64,000 bases of DNA from Betaproteobacteria bacterium Ga0077526 (GCA_001464765.1 LNDV01000031.1:279417-343416), one strand, 5' to 3'. Positions 16,753 through 25,357 are shown, counted from the stretch's first letter. Notes: generated by a model not told the origin, from the sequence alone. Program-made: numbers and translations.

Positions 16753-17636
16753 CGCAGCACCCCGGCGCGCCGCAGTGCCATCAGCATCAGATCCTCGAAC
16801 GGCGCGTCGGTCTTCGCGAGGAGATAGGACCATCCTTCGCGACGGCAGGCATTCTCGATGTCCTTGCAGTGCCGGGCCATTTCCTCGCGGTAGGCCTCCA
16901 GCAGTTGCGAAGTGGATTCCAGCACGAGCGCCTGCCCGGTCTCGGCGTCCTGCAGTTCCACCTGATCGGGCAGGTCGGGTTCGAGTTCATCGGGCGCCAT
17001 CACATGGAAGGCGACGACTTCGTGACGGAATTGCCGCAGCCACCGCGCGGACTCGGCGAAGGCGGCGGCGTCGAGGAAATCACTCACCAGGATCACGAGG
17101 CCACGGGTGCGCGTGGCGCCGAACGTGCCGCGCAGTGCGGCGTTCAGGTCGGTGCCAGCAGACGGGGTGAGCCCTTCGAGAAAACGGAACAGCGGCCACA
17201 CCTGCGTGCGACCGCGCCGACCGGAGAGTTCCGACGCCACGCCGTCAGCCCAGGCGATGGCGCTCACCCGGTCGTAGTTGCGCAGCGCGAGGTAACCGAG
17301 GGCCGCGACGATCTGCCGGGCGAAGTCGAACTTGCCTGGCTCGCCGTGCCCCATGGAAGCGCTGGTGTCCAGCAGCAGGTAGACGGGGAGGTCGGCCTCC
17401 TCCTCGAACAGGCGGAGGATCAGGCGGTCGAGGCGCAGATAGATGCCCCAGTCGAGATTGCGCGTGTCGTCGCCTTCGCTGTAGGGGCGATAGTCGGCGA
17501 ACACCATGCCCGTGCCGGTGCGGCGCGAGCGATGGGACCCGCGGAGGTGTCCCGCCACGGGCCGCCTCGTGACCAGATCGAGGTGCTCCAGCCGGCGGAG
17601 GAACGCCTCGTCGAACAGGGTGCTGCGGGGCTTCAC
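16749..17636 (-). CDS. DUF58-domain protein (MoxR partner)
   Basis: A 295-aa protein starting at GTG 17636, overlapping the MoxR gene stop by 4 nt (GTGA). It carries the DUF58 signature GTGMVFADYRPYSEGDDTRN LDWG and a VWA-like core with LLLDTSASM and VILVSDFLD. DUF58 proteins are almost always encoded next to MoxR ATPases and are thought to act as VWA-type adaptors for MoxR remodelling. It lacks transmembrane segments, so it is probably cytoplasmic or peripheral. The length is typical. Confidence 0.9.
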   Translation of the reverse strand: MKPRSTLFDEAFLRRLEHLDLVTRRPVAGHLRGSHRSRRTGTGMVFADYRPYSEGDDTRNLDWGIYLRLDRLILRLFEEEADLPVYLLLDTSASMGHGEPGKFDFARQIVAALGYLALRNYDRVSAIAWADGVASELSGRRGRTQVWPLFRFLEGLTPSAGTDLNAALRGTFGATRTRGLVILVSDFLDAAAFAESARWLRQFRHEVVAFHVMAPDELEPDLPDQVELQDAETGQALVLESTSQLLEAYREEMARHCKDIENACRREGWSYLLAKTDAPFEDLMLMALRRAGVLR

Positions 17637-18628
17637 GTCGCCGGGGCCACGTCCGCGAGGATGCGCGTGAGAATCGCGTCGGTGTCGACGCGGTCCGCCT
17701 CGGCTTCGAAATTGAGGAGCAGACGATGGCGCAGCGCCGAGATGGCAACGGCACGGATGTCCTCGGAGGCGACGTGCAGCCGGCCGTGGATGAGCGCATG
17801 GACCTTCGCGCCGAGGATCAGCGCCTGCGTGCCGCGCGGGCTTGCGCCGAAGCGCACATACTGCCGCGCCATCTCGTGGGCTTGCTCGGATTCCGGATGG
17901 GTCGCGAGCGTGAGGCGGATGGCGTAGTCCTGCACCGGGTGGGCGATCGGCACCTCACGCGCGGTCTCGCGCATCGCAAGAATGTCGCCGGCAGCGAGCG
18001 TGCGCTCCACGGCGGGCGCGGAGGCCTGCGTGGTGCGGTCCAGCACCTGGTGCAGCTGGTCGATGCCGGGGAAACCCATCTTCAGCTTGAAGAAGAAGCG
18101 GTCCAGCTGCGCCTCGGGGAGCGGATAAGTGCCTTCCATCTCCAGCGGGTTCATCGTGGCGAGCACGAAGAACGGCTGCTCGAGCGGCCGGGTCGCATTG
18201 CCCGCGGACACGCTGTTCTCCTGCATCGCTTCGAGCAGGGCAGACTGCGTCTTGGGCGTGGCACGGTTGATCTCGTCCGCAAGCACCATGTTGGCGAAGA
18301 TCGGCCCGGGCTGGAACTCGAAGAACTTCCGGCCGGTGTCGTCCTCGCGGACGATGGAGGTGCCGATGATGTCGCCGGGCATCAGATCCGGCGTGAACTG
18401 GATGCGCGAGAACTTCAAGTGCAGGACATCGGCCAGCGTCTGCACGAGCTTGGTCTTGCCCACGCCGGGGATGCCCTCCAGCAGCACGTGGCCCCGGGCC
18501 AGCAGGCATGTCATCACGCCATCGACGACCTCGTCGTTGCCGACGATGACGCGCCCCACTTCCTCGCGCACGAGCCGGATGTTGTTCCGGAACTGCTCGA
18601 TGCTCCGCTCGACGTTCGCAACGCTCAC
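17633..18628 (-). CDS. MoxR-family AAA+ ATPase
   Basis: A 331-aa AAA+ ATPase starting at GTG 18628, overlapping the preceding stop codon by 4 nt (GTGA). Walker A is GIPGVGKTKL, Walker B is MVLADEINRATPKTQ, and sensor-1 is FFVLATMNPLEMEGTYPLPE followed by the MoxR-typical QLDRFFFKL. MoxR proteins act as chaperones for metal insertion or assembly of protein complexes and in stress responses, with VWA partners such as those encoded downstream. A far longer in-frame extension upstream reads through the other gene in the wrong frame and was rejected. Confidence 0.93.
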   Translation of the reverse strand: MSVANVERSIEQFRNNIRLVREEVGRVIVGNDEVVDGVMTCLLARGHVLLEGIPGVGKTKLVQTLADVLHLKFSRIQFTPDLMPGDIIGTSIVREDDTGRKFFEFQPGPIFANMVLADEINRATPKTQSALLEAMQENSVSAGNATRPLEQPFFVLATMNPLEMEGTYPLPEAQLDRFFFKLKMGFPGIDQLHQVLDRTTQASAPAVERTLAAGDILAMRETAREVPIAHPVQDYAIRLTLATHPESEQAHEMARQYVRFGASPRGTQALILGAKVHALIHGRLHVASEDIRAVAISALRHRLLLNFEAEADRVDTDAILTRILADVAPAT

Positions 18629-20208
18629 TGCGCGCTCTCCCCGTTGTCCGTGAAAAATCCCTTCACCTGCGCCCGGTGCCGCAGCGCGATCCGCTCGGCG
18701 CTCAGCGCTTCCTCGCCGACACGCCGGTAACGGCTGTCGACATCGCGATAGGCCACCTTCGATTCGGCCGCGCGACTCGCGGCGAACTTGCCGGAATCCT
18801 CGCCGCTCTCGGAGCCGGAGTCCCGGTCCTTCACCGTCTCGCGCTTGAACTTGGCGCGGATACGGCGCACCTCGTCGCCCACCACCGGATCGCCCTGGGC
18901 GTTGCCGCTGGCGTCCCCGGCCCGGTTGGAGTCCTTGCCGGGGTTGCGGCGCTCCTGCGCCACGGCCCCGAGGCGGAACATGCTGCCGCCCTTCATGTTG
19001 GATTCGCCGGTCTCCGGACCGGGCGTAGCCTGACCCGCGCCGTTGCGCTGGCCGAAGCGGGCAGCGCGCAGATTGGCTTCGCGCTTCAATTCGGTGGTCA
19101 TGGCATCGAGGCGCCGGGCGGTGTGACCGGCACCCTCGGTCGCCTCCACGCTCCGCGCGATTTCGTCGAGGTTCTGCACGGCGCGGGCGAGATTGCGTTG
19201 AGCTTCGGCACCGCGCTCGCTGCTGCCGTTCTGCGCCGCGGCCTGGAGGGCATCGGCCATTTCGTCGACCTTGGCCTGATCCACGCCCGCCTCGGCATCG
19301 GCCGGGGTTTCCTTGCGCTCGGAGCCACTGCCATCCGCGCCGGTCCCCAGCTGCTTGCGCAGGGCATCCGCCGCCTGCCTGGCGTCGCCTTCCTTCAGGG
19401 CCTGCGCGACTTCCTCGTAGCCGGCGCGGTCGGCCAGGGATTCGGCGATGGCCTTCATGCGCTCGCGGGCCGCAGCGGCTTCGAGCGCACGCTGCGCGAC
19501 GAGTTCGCGTGCGGCTTCGAGGGCCTTGCGCCTCTCTTCGAGGGACTTCTTCGGGTCGTCGAGGGCGGCGAGCGTCCTCGCGAGCCGGTCCTTCGTCGCG
19601 GCGTCGCTGCCCTGCGAGAGATCCTCGGCGAGGGAGTCCGGTGCCACGGCAGCGCCCCTCTTCGCGGCGTCGACCGCGGCCTGGGCGAAGTCGTGCTCGC
19701 CGAAGTGAGGCGTGAACCGGGGCGCCAGCATCGCCACGACGGCGACCACGCCGAGCAGCGCCACCGCAGACCAGCCGCTCGCAGGCATGCGCCAGGGAAC
19801 GAGCGCCCTGGCGTCCATTCCGGCTGCCGTGGTCTCGGCCTTGCGCAGGTGGGCGTCGACGAAAGCCGAGCGCTCGTCGGGGTGCCGGGTAAACCACAGA
19901 GCGGAGGACAGTTCGTCTTGCAGGCCCGCCGCGCGGTCGGCGGCGACGGCGGCTTCCTCGCGGGAGACGGCGTGACGGGCGTCAGCCACGAGATAGCCGA
20001 GGAAGAAGAGGATCGCGACGCCCCCGGCGTACAGCGGCCAGCGGGCAACACCGGTGGGGGCCAGGATGGCGCCAAGTACGATGACGACGGCGACGACCAC
20101 GAGGATGCTCGAAGCGACCACGCCCCCGAGGGCGGTGATCCGCCTCCAGCGCAGGCGGGAAGCTACCGCATCCAGCGTCTGCAGCAGAGAGTCGGTCATC
20201 GAGGTCAT
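18625..20208 (-). CDS. Membrane-anchored helical protein heading the Bat-type operon (DUF4175-like)
   Basis: A 527-aa protein with two N-terminal membrane helices (about residues 25-50 and 57-75) and a third (VALLGVVAVVAMLAPRF, ~150). A long Ala/Glu/Arg-rich helical region follows (LEERRKALEAARELVAQRAL, MADALQAAAQNGSSERGAEA) and a charged, Gly/Asp-rich C-terminus. The layout resembles DUF4175-type proteins found at the same place in other Bat operons; family assignment is by context and architecture, not by a catalytic motif. Its stop codon overlaps the MoxR start. Two starts 9 nt apart (20208, 20199) are possible and neither has a clear Shine-Dalgarno. Likely role: membrane scaffold for the MoxR/VWA complex. 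Confidence 0.75.
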   Translation of the reverse strand: MTSMTDSLLQTLDAVASRLRWRRITALGGVVASSILVVVAVVIVLGAILAPTGVARWPLYAGGVAILFFLGYLVADARHAVSREEAAVAADRAAGLQDELSSALWFTRHPDERSAFVDAHLRKAETTAAGMDARALVPWRMPASGWSAVALLGVVAVVAMLAPRFTPHFGEHDFAQAAVDAAKRGAAVAPDSLAEDLSQGSDAATKDRLARTLAALDDPKKSLEERRKALEAARELVAQRALEAAAARERMKAIAESLADRAGYEEVAQALKEGDARQAADALRKQLGTGADGSGSERKETPADAEAGVDQAKVDEMADALQAAAQNGSSERGAEAQRNLARAVQNLDEIARSVEATEGAGHTARRLDAMTTELKREANLRAARFGQRNGAGQATPGPETGESNMKGGSMFRLGAVAQERRNPGKDSNRAGDASGNAQGDPVVGDEVRRIRAKFKRETVKDRDSGSESGEDSGKFAASRAAESKVAYRDVDSRYRRVGEEALSAERIALRHRAQVKGFFTDNGESAQ

Positions 20209-20271
20209 CGGGGGATGCTAGCACACGGCTCCCGGGCGCCGGCAAGGTGGACAAACCCCGGTCTCGCGCCC

Positions 20272-20299
20272 TTGCCGGCCCTCGGGCGTGGGGTAACAT
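20272..20299 (+). promoter_or_regulatory. Possible promoter for the sulfatase-like gene
   Basis: TTGCCG (20272-20277) and TAACAT (20294-20299) are spaced 16 bp apart. The -10 element ends only 9 nt before the ATG at 20309, so the mRNA would be leaderless or nearly so; consistent with this, no Shine-Dalgarno is visible. Confidence 0.3.
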
Positions 20300-20308
20300 C
20301 CGGCCACC

Positions 20309-21793
20309 ATGAGGACCTCCCCGACGCTCCTTTCCGCCGCGTTCCGCCTCGTCTTCTGGGCCGCCGCGCTGCTCGCCCTGCCCGCCTCCGCCGCGGACAA
20401 GCCGCACATCGTCTACCTGATGGCCGATGACCTCGGCTGGCACGACCTGGGGTATCTCGGCAAGGAAATCCGCACGCCCAGCATCGATCGCATCGCAGAC
20501 GGCGCGGTGCGCCTCAACCAGTTCTACGTGCAGCCGCATTCCAGCCAGACCCGCGCCGCATTGCTCACCGGTCGCTACCCGTTCCGCTACGGCCTGCAGA
20601 CGCTGTCCATCCTGCCGCAGAGCAACTACGGGCTGCCCGCAGAGGAACGGACCCTAGCCCAGGCCCTGAAGGACGCCGGCTACCGCACCGCGCTCGTCGG
20701 CAAGTGGCAGCTGGGCCATGCCAAGCCGGAGATGCTCCCGACCCGGCGCGGGTTCGATTCCTTTTATGGCACGCTGGCCGGTGGCATCGACCATTTCACG
20801 AAACAGGGGCCGCGAGGCCACGACTGGCGCCGCAACGACAAGCCCCTCAAGGAAGCCGGATACGTCACGACCCTGGTCGGCAAGGAAGCCGCATCGGTCA
20901 TCGCCGGTCATGACCCGGGCAAGCCACTGTTCCTCTTCGTGTCGTTCACCGCGCCCGCCGCGCCTATGCAGGCGCCGAAGGAATACCTCGACCGCAATGC
21001 CACCATCAGGGACGAGGCGCGCCGCACCTACGCGGGAATGGTGAGCGCCCTGGACGATGCCGTCGGCGCAGTTCTCGCGGCGCTCGACAAGAAGGGCATG
21101 GCCGACAACACCATCCTCGTCTTCCATAGCGATAACGGCGGCGCGGTGGTCCACAAATTCCCCACGGGAGACGGCGACGTCGAGCGCGGCGCGGCGGACA
21201 ACAGCCCCTACCGGGATGGCAAGGGCAGCCTCTATGAAGGCGGGGTGCGCGTGCCGGCGCTCATCAAGTGGCCCAAGGGTGCGGAAGCCGGCGTCACCAA
21301 CGGGCTCATACACGTGACCGACATGTACCCGACGCTGCTCTCGCTCGCTGGCGCGAGCCTCGACCAGCGCAAGCTGCTGGACGGCGTGAACCAGTGGCCC
21401 ACGATCAAGGACCACAAGCTTAGTCCGCGCAAGGACATCCCGCTGGCCATCGAAGACCTGCGCGCCGGGATTCGCGTCGGGGACTGGAAACTCATCGTCA
21501 CCGCCGTACTGCCGGCGCGCATCGAACTCTTCGACATCCCGCATGATCCGGACGAAGAAGACAACGCCGCGGACCGCAATCCGCAGCTCGTGCAGGACAT
21601 GCTCAAGAAGATCAACGACTACGCCTGGGAGATGGTCCCGTCCCGGCACCTGGAGGAACTCCAGCGCGCACGCCCCACCGATCTGCCGATGGTGTGGGGC
21701 GCCAATCCCGTGCGCCACGGCGTGTCGGCCGACGCGGATTCGCGGAAGGATCCTTCGCTGACGGTGGAGAGGGCGGACCGCAAGCCCCAGTGA
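20309..21793 (+). CDS. Sulfatase-family protein with altered active site (probable pseudo-sulfatase)
   Basis: A 494-aa exported protein. A signal peptide (ending near PASAAD) is followed by the alkaline-phosphatase-like sulfatase fold: metal-binding IVYLMADDLGWHDLGYLG, GRYPFRYGLQ, HSDNGG and a C-terminal RAGIRVGDWKLIV block. The residue normally converted to formylglycine (C-x-P-x-R) is Ser78 in QPHSSQTRAALLTGRY, with Gln80 in the proline position. The conserved GKWHLG is GKWQLG (His to Gln134). Metal ligands look intact, so the fold and perhaps ligand binding are kept, but sulfate-ester hydrolysis by the usual mechanism is doubtful. A serine-type maturation (anSME) normally still needs the proline. 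No anSME or FGE gene is in the window. Confidence 0.85.
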   Translation: MRTSPTLLSAAFRLVFWAAALLALPASAADKPHIVYLMADDLGWHDLGYLGKEIRTPSIDRIADGAVRLNQFYVQPHSSQTRAALLTGRYPFRYGLQTLSILPQSNYGLPAEERTLAQALKDAGYRTALVGKWQLGHAKPEMLPTRRGFDSFYGTLAGGIDHFTKQGPRGHDWRRNDKPLKEAGYVTTLVGKEAASVIAGHDPGKPLFLFVSFTAPAAPMQAPKEYLDRNATIRDEARRTYAGMVSALDDAVGAVLAALDKKGMADNTILVFHSDNGGAVVHKFPTGDGDVERGAADNSPYRDGKGSLYEGGVRVPALIKWPKGAEAGVTNGLIHVTDMYPTLLSLAGASLDQRKLLDGVNQWPTIKDHKLSPRKDIPLAIEDLRAGIRVGDWKLIVTAVLPARIELFDIPHDPDEEDNAADRNPQLVQDMLKKINDYAWEMVPSRHLEELQRARPTDLPMVWGANPVRHGVSADADSRKDPSLTVERADRKPQ

Positions 21794-21807
21794 GGCTCTG
21801 AAGGGCT

Positions 21808-21842
21808 GTGAAGGCGTGAAGATGTGAAGGCGTGAAGATGTG
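21808..21842. repeat. Tandem 8-bp repeat, GTGAAGNN orientation
   Basis: Four units GTGAAGGC, GTGAAGAT, GTGAAGGC, GTGAAGAT plus a partial GTG, starting 15 nt after the sulfatase-like stop codon. They are the reverse complement of the array at 21909-21988, so the two can pair. Confidence 0.85.
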
Positions 21843-21908
21843 CTCGGTGCGGGCGGCGCGGCTGCGGCGCGCGCTGCAGGAGGGCGGCCCGATGGAGTAC
21901 GATGCCGC

Positions 21909-21988
21909 GACTTCACGACTTCACGACTTCACGACTTCACGACTTCACCACTTCACAACTTCACGTCTTCACACCTTCACGTATTCAC
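21909..21988. repeat. Tandem 8-bp repeat, NNCTTCAC orientation (10 units)
   Basis: Five identical GACTTCAC units followed by CACTTCAC, AACTTCAC, GTCTTCAC, ACCTTCAC and GTATTCAC. It ends 7 nt before the ATG of the alpha-hydroxy-acid oxidase gene and therefore occupies its translation initiation region. Together with 21808-21842 it can form a long imperfect hairpin. Confidence 0.9.
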
Positions 21989-21995
21989 ACCCACA

Positions 21996-23129
21996 ATGGC
22001 CATCAACATCGCCGAGCTGCGTGACGCCGCGCGCAGGCATCTGCCGAAGACCATCTTCGAGTTCGTCGATGGGGCCTCGCAGGACGAGATCACGCTGCGG
22101 TCGAATCGGGCGGACTTCGAGCGCTACGCTTTCCGCACACGCGTCCTCACGGACGTGTCGACCCGCGATCTGTCCACCACCATTCTCGGCGCACCCGCCG
22201 CGTTCCCGCTGGTCCTCGCACCGACAGGTCTTGCAGGCATCGTGAGGCGGCATGGTGAACTCGCGGCATCCCGGGCGGCGAATGCGGCGGGTGTGCCGTA
22301 CTGTCTTTCCACAATGTCCACCTGCACGATCGAGCAGATCGCCGAAGCGTCGGACGTCACGCGCTGGTTCCAGCTCTATGTGCTGCGCGATCGCGGGCTC
22401 ACGAAGGCGTTCATCGAGCGCGCAAAGGCCTCGGGCTGCAAGGCGCTGGTCCTCACCGTGGACACCAAGGTCCAAGGCCCGCGGGAGCGCGACATGCGCA
22501 ACGGCTTCACGGTGCCGCCGCGCTTCACGCTTGGCACGATGGCCGACTTCGCGATGCACTGGCGCTGGCTGCTCGACGTCGGGCTGGGCCCCAAGGTGAC
22601 CTTCCGGAACTTCGAAGGCACGGGCGTGAAGTCCGACGATGCGATGACCATCACCCAGTTCATCGCGGGTCAGTACGACCTGTCGGTGAGCTACAAGGAT
22701 CTCGAGTGGTTCAAGTCCCTCTGGGGCGGGCCCGTCGCGGTGAAGGGTATCCTGACCGGCGAGGATGCACGGGCGGCGGTGGACCACGGCGCCGACGGCA
22801 TCATCGTGTCGAACCACGGCGGACGTCAGCTGGATGGCGCCATCTCGGCGATTCGCGCGTTGCCGGAAGTCGTGGACGCCGTGGGCGATCGGGCCGAGGT
22901 GATCCTCGACGGCGGTGTGCGGCGCGGGGCGGACATCGTCAAGGCGCTATGCCTGGGCGCCCGCGCGTGCATGGTCGGCAGGCCGTGGCTCTACGGCCTC
23001 GCCGTAGACGGTGAAGTGGGCGTTGCCCGAGCCATCGAGATCCTCCGGCACGAGTTCGACCTCGCGATGACGCTCCTCGGTTACACGCGGCCGTCGGATT
23101 TGCGGAAGGAGTGTCTGGTCGAGGTGTAG
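21996..23129 (+). CDS. FMN-dependent alpha-hydroxy-acid oxidase/dehydrogenase (LldD/glycolate oxidase family)
   Basis: A 377-aa (beta/alpha)8 flavoenzyme that oxidises an L-2-hydroxy acid such as lactate, glycolate or mandelate to the 2-keto acid. Landmarks: an N-terminal ELRDAARRHLPKTIFEFVDG segment, PLVLAPTGLAGI, FMN-contacting GVPYCLSTMSTCTIE and WFQLYVLRDR, ALVLTVDTKVQGPRERDMRN, the catalytic lysine in VAVKGI, and IIVSNHGGRQLDGA with the active-site His. Length is typical of the family. ATG 21996 was chosen because the family starts with this ELRD-type helix; the longer frame reads through the tandem repeat array, whose last unit leaves no ordinary Shine-Dalgarno, so initiation may be unusual. 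Confidence 0.9.
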   Translation: MAINIAELRDAARRHLPKTIFEFVDGASQDEITLRSNRADFERYAFRTRVLTDVSTRDLSTTILGAPAAFPLVLAPTGLAGIVRRHGELAASRAANAAGVPYCLSTMSTCTIEQIAEASDVTRWFQLYVLRDRGLTKAFIERAKASGCKALVLTVDTKVQGPRERDMRNGFTVPPRFTLGTMADFAMHWRWLLDVGLGPKVTFRNFEGTGVKSDDAMTITQFIAGQYDLSVSYKDLEWFKSLWGGPVAVKGILTGEDARAAVDHGADGIIVSNHGGRQLDGAISAIRALPEVVDAVGDRAEVILDGGVRRGADIVKALCLGARACMVGRPWLYGLAVDGEVGVARAIEILRHEFDLAMTLLGYTRPSDLRKECLVEV

Positions 23130-23155
23130 GCGACACGCAGTTTTCGCGGTGGCGG

Positions 23156-23193
23156 CCCCGGAGTCGGCGCGGTTGCGCCTCGTCCGGGCTACG
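23156..23193. repeat. REP-like palindrome
   Basis: CCCCGGAGTCG...CGTCCGGGCTAC unit: one orientation of a family found at least eight times in this window, always intergenic. Outer arms (CCCGGA and TCCGGG) plus inner complementary GC arms form a hairpin. Paired in inverse orientation with the next copy. Confidence 0.85.
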
Positions 23194-23240
23194 GGCGCGG
23201 ACACATCGAACGGCGCGCGATCCGTGGAGCCGGAGACCTC

Positions 23241-23273
23241 GTAGCCCGGACGGAGCGAAGCGAACTCCGGGAA
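23241..23273. repeat. REP-like palindrome, inverse orientation
   Basis: GTAGCCCGGACGGAGCGAAG...ACTCCGGGAA. With the copy at 23156 it forms an inverted pair (BIME-like) in the 173-bp spacer between the convergent oxidase and oxaloacetate decarboxylase-like genes. It may act as a bidirectional mRNA 3' end. Confidence 0.85.
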
Positions 23274-23302
23274 CCGCCGCCTCCCGATGCGCAATCCCGC
23301 CC

Positions 23303-24166
23303 CTACTCCAGCCAATCCTTCGCCCAGCGCGAGTAGTCCGCCTGCCGCGTCACGCGCTTCACGAACTCGTCGTTGGCAACGCCTCGCAACTGCGACGGCT
23401 CCACGCCATCGCGCAGGGCCTTCATGCAATCGTGCACCGCCTGGATCGCCGCCATGAACGGCTGATGCCCCTGCAGGCAGATGCGCACGCCGCGCTTTGC
23501 GAGATATTCGCGATCCATGATCTCGCGGCCGGCGCCGCCGAGGATCATCGGCTTCGACACTTCCGCGGCGATGGCATCGAGATCATCGCGGGTCTTGATG
23601 CCGACGAGGAAGATCGCATCGACGCCGGCCTCTTCATACGCCTTGGCACGCACGATGGTGTCCGCCACACCCGTGAGCGCCGGCGCGCTCGTCCGCCCCG
23701 CGATGACCAGCGCCGGATCGCGCCGCGCCGCGAGCGCCGCGCGCATCTTCCCGACGCCTTCCTCCACCGAAGAGAGCTCCGCCCGGCCCGCACTGCCGAA
23801 CGGCTGCGGCAGCAGCGTGTCCTCAATGGACAGGCCTGCGACGCCTGCGGTCTCGAGTTCGGTCACCGTCCTCATCACGTTGAGCGCATTGCCGTACCCG
23901 TGGTCCGCGTCGCACATGAGTGGCAGTCCGGCGGCACGGCCGATGCGATGGGCCTGATCCGCGAACTCGGTGAGCGTGAGCTGGATGATGTCCGGCGCGC
24001 CGAGCACGGTGGCCGAGGCGATGGAGCCCGCGAGCATACCCATCTCGAACCCGAGATCCTCCGCGATGCGGACGGAGATGGGGTCGTACACGGACGCCGG
24101 ATGAACGCAGACGTCACCGGCCAGGATGGCGCGGAATCGTTCGCGCCGTTCGCTCCACTGATGCAT
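23303..24166 (-). CDS. Isocitrate lyase/PEP mutase-family protein, probable oxaloacetate decarboxylase
   Basis: A 287-aa protein beginning MHQWSERRERFRAILAGDVC, with AGGAGC 9 nt upstream of ATG 24166; the longer frame was rejected. Metal-site and family motifs: LMCDADHGYGNALNVMRTVT, LSIEDTLLPQPFG, VIAGRTSAPALTG and ICLQGHQPF. The catalytic loop cysteine of true isocitrate/methylisocitrate lyases is absent, while the histidine in the QGH segment resembles the oxaloacetate decarboxylase subgroup (PA4872 type). Likely reaction: Mg-dependent decarboxylation of oxaloacetate to pyruvate, or a related 2-oxo-acid reaction. It is 23 nt from the cyclase-family gene on the same strand, so the two are probably co-transcribed. 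Confidence 0.8.
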   Translation of the reverse strand: MHQWSERRERFRAILAGDVCVHPASVYDPISVRIAEDLGFEMGMLAGSIASATVLGAPDIIQLTLTEFADQAHRIGRAAGLPLMCDADHGYGNALNVMRTVTELETAGVAGLSIEDTLLPQPFGSAGRAELSSVEEGVGKMRAALAARRDPALVIAGRTSAPALTGVADTIVRAKAYEEAGVDAIFLVGIKTRDDLDAIAAEVSKPMILGGAGREIMDREYLAKRGVRICLQGHQPFMAAIQAVHDCMKALRDGVEPSQLRGVANDEFVKRVTRQADYSRWAKDWLE

Positions 24167-24189
24167 GTCTTGACTGCTCCTCGTATCGG

Positions 24190-25233
24190 TCAGACCGTCG
24201 CCACCGGTGTCACGGGCGAACCCACGGCACCCGGCAGGCGCAACGGCGGCGCGGTCAGCAGGAATCTCGTGCGCCGATGCGCGCGCAGCCATTCCCCCAG
24301 ATCCTTCAGCCACCAGATCTCGCCCAGCGGCACGCCGAGCTTGAACAGGCAGTGCTGGTGCAGAGGCAGATGCGGGCCACGGCCGGGGACGTCCTTCGGC
24401 GGGTAGAACTCCACCGCGTAGTTGTCTGCGCAGATGGCCGCGATGCCGCTGTCGGTGATCCACTGCAGCACGCGGTCGTCGCGTCCGTCGAGCCCCATCA
24501 CTGCGGCGTCGAGGCGCGCCATGTCGGGCCGACGGTTCATCTCGTAGATGAGATCGGAGAATCCGGTACGCATCACCAGCAGGTCGCCCTTCTCGATCTC
24601 AACCTTGTCGGCGTCGATCACACGCTGGATGTCGTCGTACGACAGCGCGCGGCAGCACAGACCGAAGTGGGCATGGAAGTCGAGCATCACGCCGCGGCCC
24701 TGAATGGGCTTGGCCGCGAAGTTGGCGATGGAGAGCTTCAGCGCGCCCATGTGTTCGCCGCAGGGCTCCACGCGATCGTGGTGATGTACCACCGGACCGA
24801 CTACGTGTTCGTTGGCGCGAAAGCCGTTGTAGTAGACCATCTCCTCGACGCCATCGCCATCGGCATCGAACTGCGCCCCGACGTGAGCGAGGGAATCCCA
24901 CTGGGTGGAGTACTGCAGCGTGAGCAGCACCTGGTCGTCACAGACGACATCCGTGCTGTGGCCGCCGTCGAGCTTGCCCAGCGGGAAGTTCATGTTTGCG
25001 AGACCCTCGCGCAGGGTCGGCTGCAGCTTCGGCGGATGACGGCGCGGGTTCAGCTTGTTCTCGCCCGGGTAGTCGAGCGGCAGCGAGAGCCCGAAGGAGA
25101 TGCCCTCCTTCACTTCGGCCACCCCCTGCCGCACCTTCTCGGGCGTGAGCAGGTTGATGCGCCCCAGTTCGTCGTCCGGACCCCAGTCGCCCCAAGTCGA
25201 CCCTTCGGGCCGATTGCGCCAGCGTGGATTCAT
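24190..25233 (-). CDS. Cyclase-family hydrolase (kynurenine formamidase-like fold)
   Basis: A 347-aa protein beginning MNPRWRNRPEGSTWGDWGPD, after a strong GGGAGGAGAG Shine-Dalgarno. The metal-site region LQYSTQWDSLAHVGA corresponds to the HxGTHxDxxxH motif of the cyclase/kynurenine formamidase superfamily, in the variant common among the longer bacterial members; GRGVMLDFHAHFG and ALSYDDIQRVI follow, and HLPLHQHCLFKLGVPLGEIW is typical near the C-terminus. The family hydrolyses amide, ester or cyclic bonds; the exact substrate is unknown. First gene of a probable two-gene operon with the PEP mutase-family gene and divergent from the CoA-transferase gene. Confidence 0.83.
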   Translation of the reverse strand: MNPRWRNRPEGSTWGDWGPDDELGRINLLTPEKVRQGVAEVKEGISFGLSLPLDYPGENKLNPRRHPPKLQPTLREGLANMNFPLGKLDGGHSTDVVCDDQVLLTLQYSTQWDSLAHVGAQFDADGDGVEEMVYYNGFRANEHVVGPVVHHHDRVEPCGEHMGALKLSIANFAAKPIQGRGVMLDFHAHFGLCCRALSYDDIQRVIDADKVEIEKGDLLVMRTGFSDLIYEMNRRPDMARLDAAVMGLDGRDDRVLQWITDSGIAAICADNYAVEFYPPKDVPGRGPHLPLHQHCLFKLGVPLGEIWWLKDLGEWLRAHRRTRFLLTAPPLRLPGAVGSPVTPVATV

Positions 25234-25357
25234 GTCTCTCTCCTCCCAGTGATGCTTACGATTCTATCGGTCGCCCGCCACCCTGGCCACGGCCTTGGCT
25301 GCCGGCACCGCGCGCCCTGTAAAGTAGAGGGTTCCATCCTGCATACGAACCGCCATC

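Noticed and set aside
18629..19897. Long N-terminal extension of the MoxR ATPase
   Set aside because: Overlaps the upstream membrane-protein gene in the wrong frame; Arg/Gly-rich shadow composition.
21909..21988. CRISPR-like array
   Set aside because: Units are 8 bp with no spacers and no cas genes; it is a simple tandem repeat.
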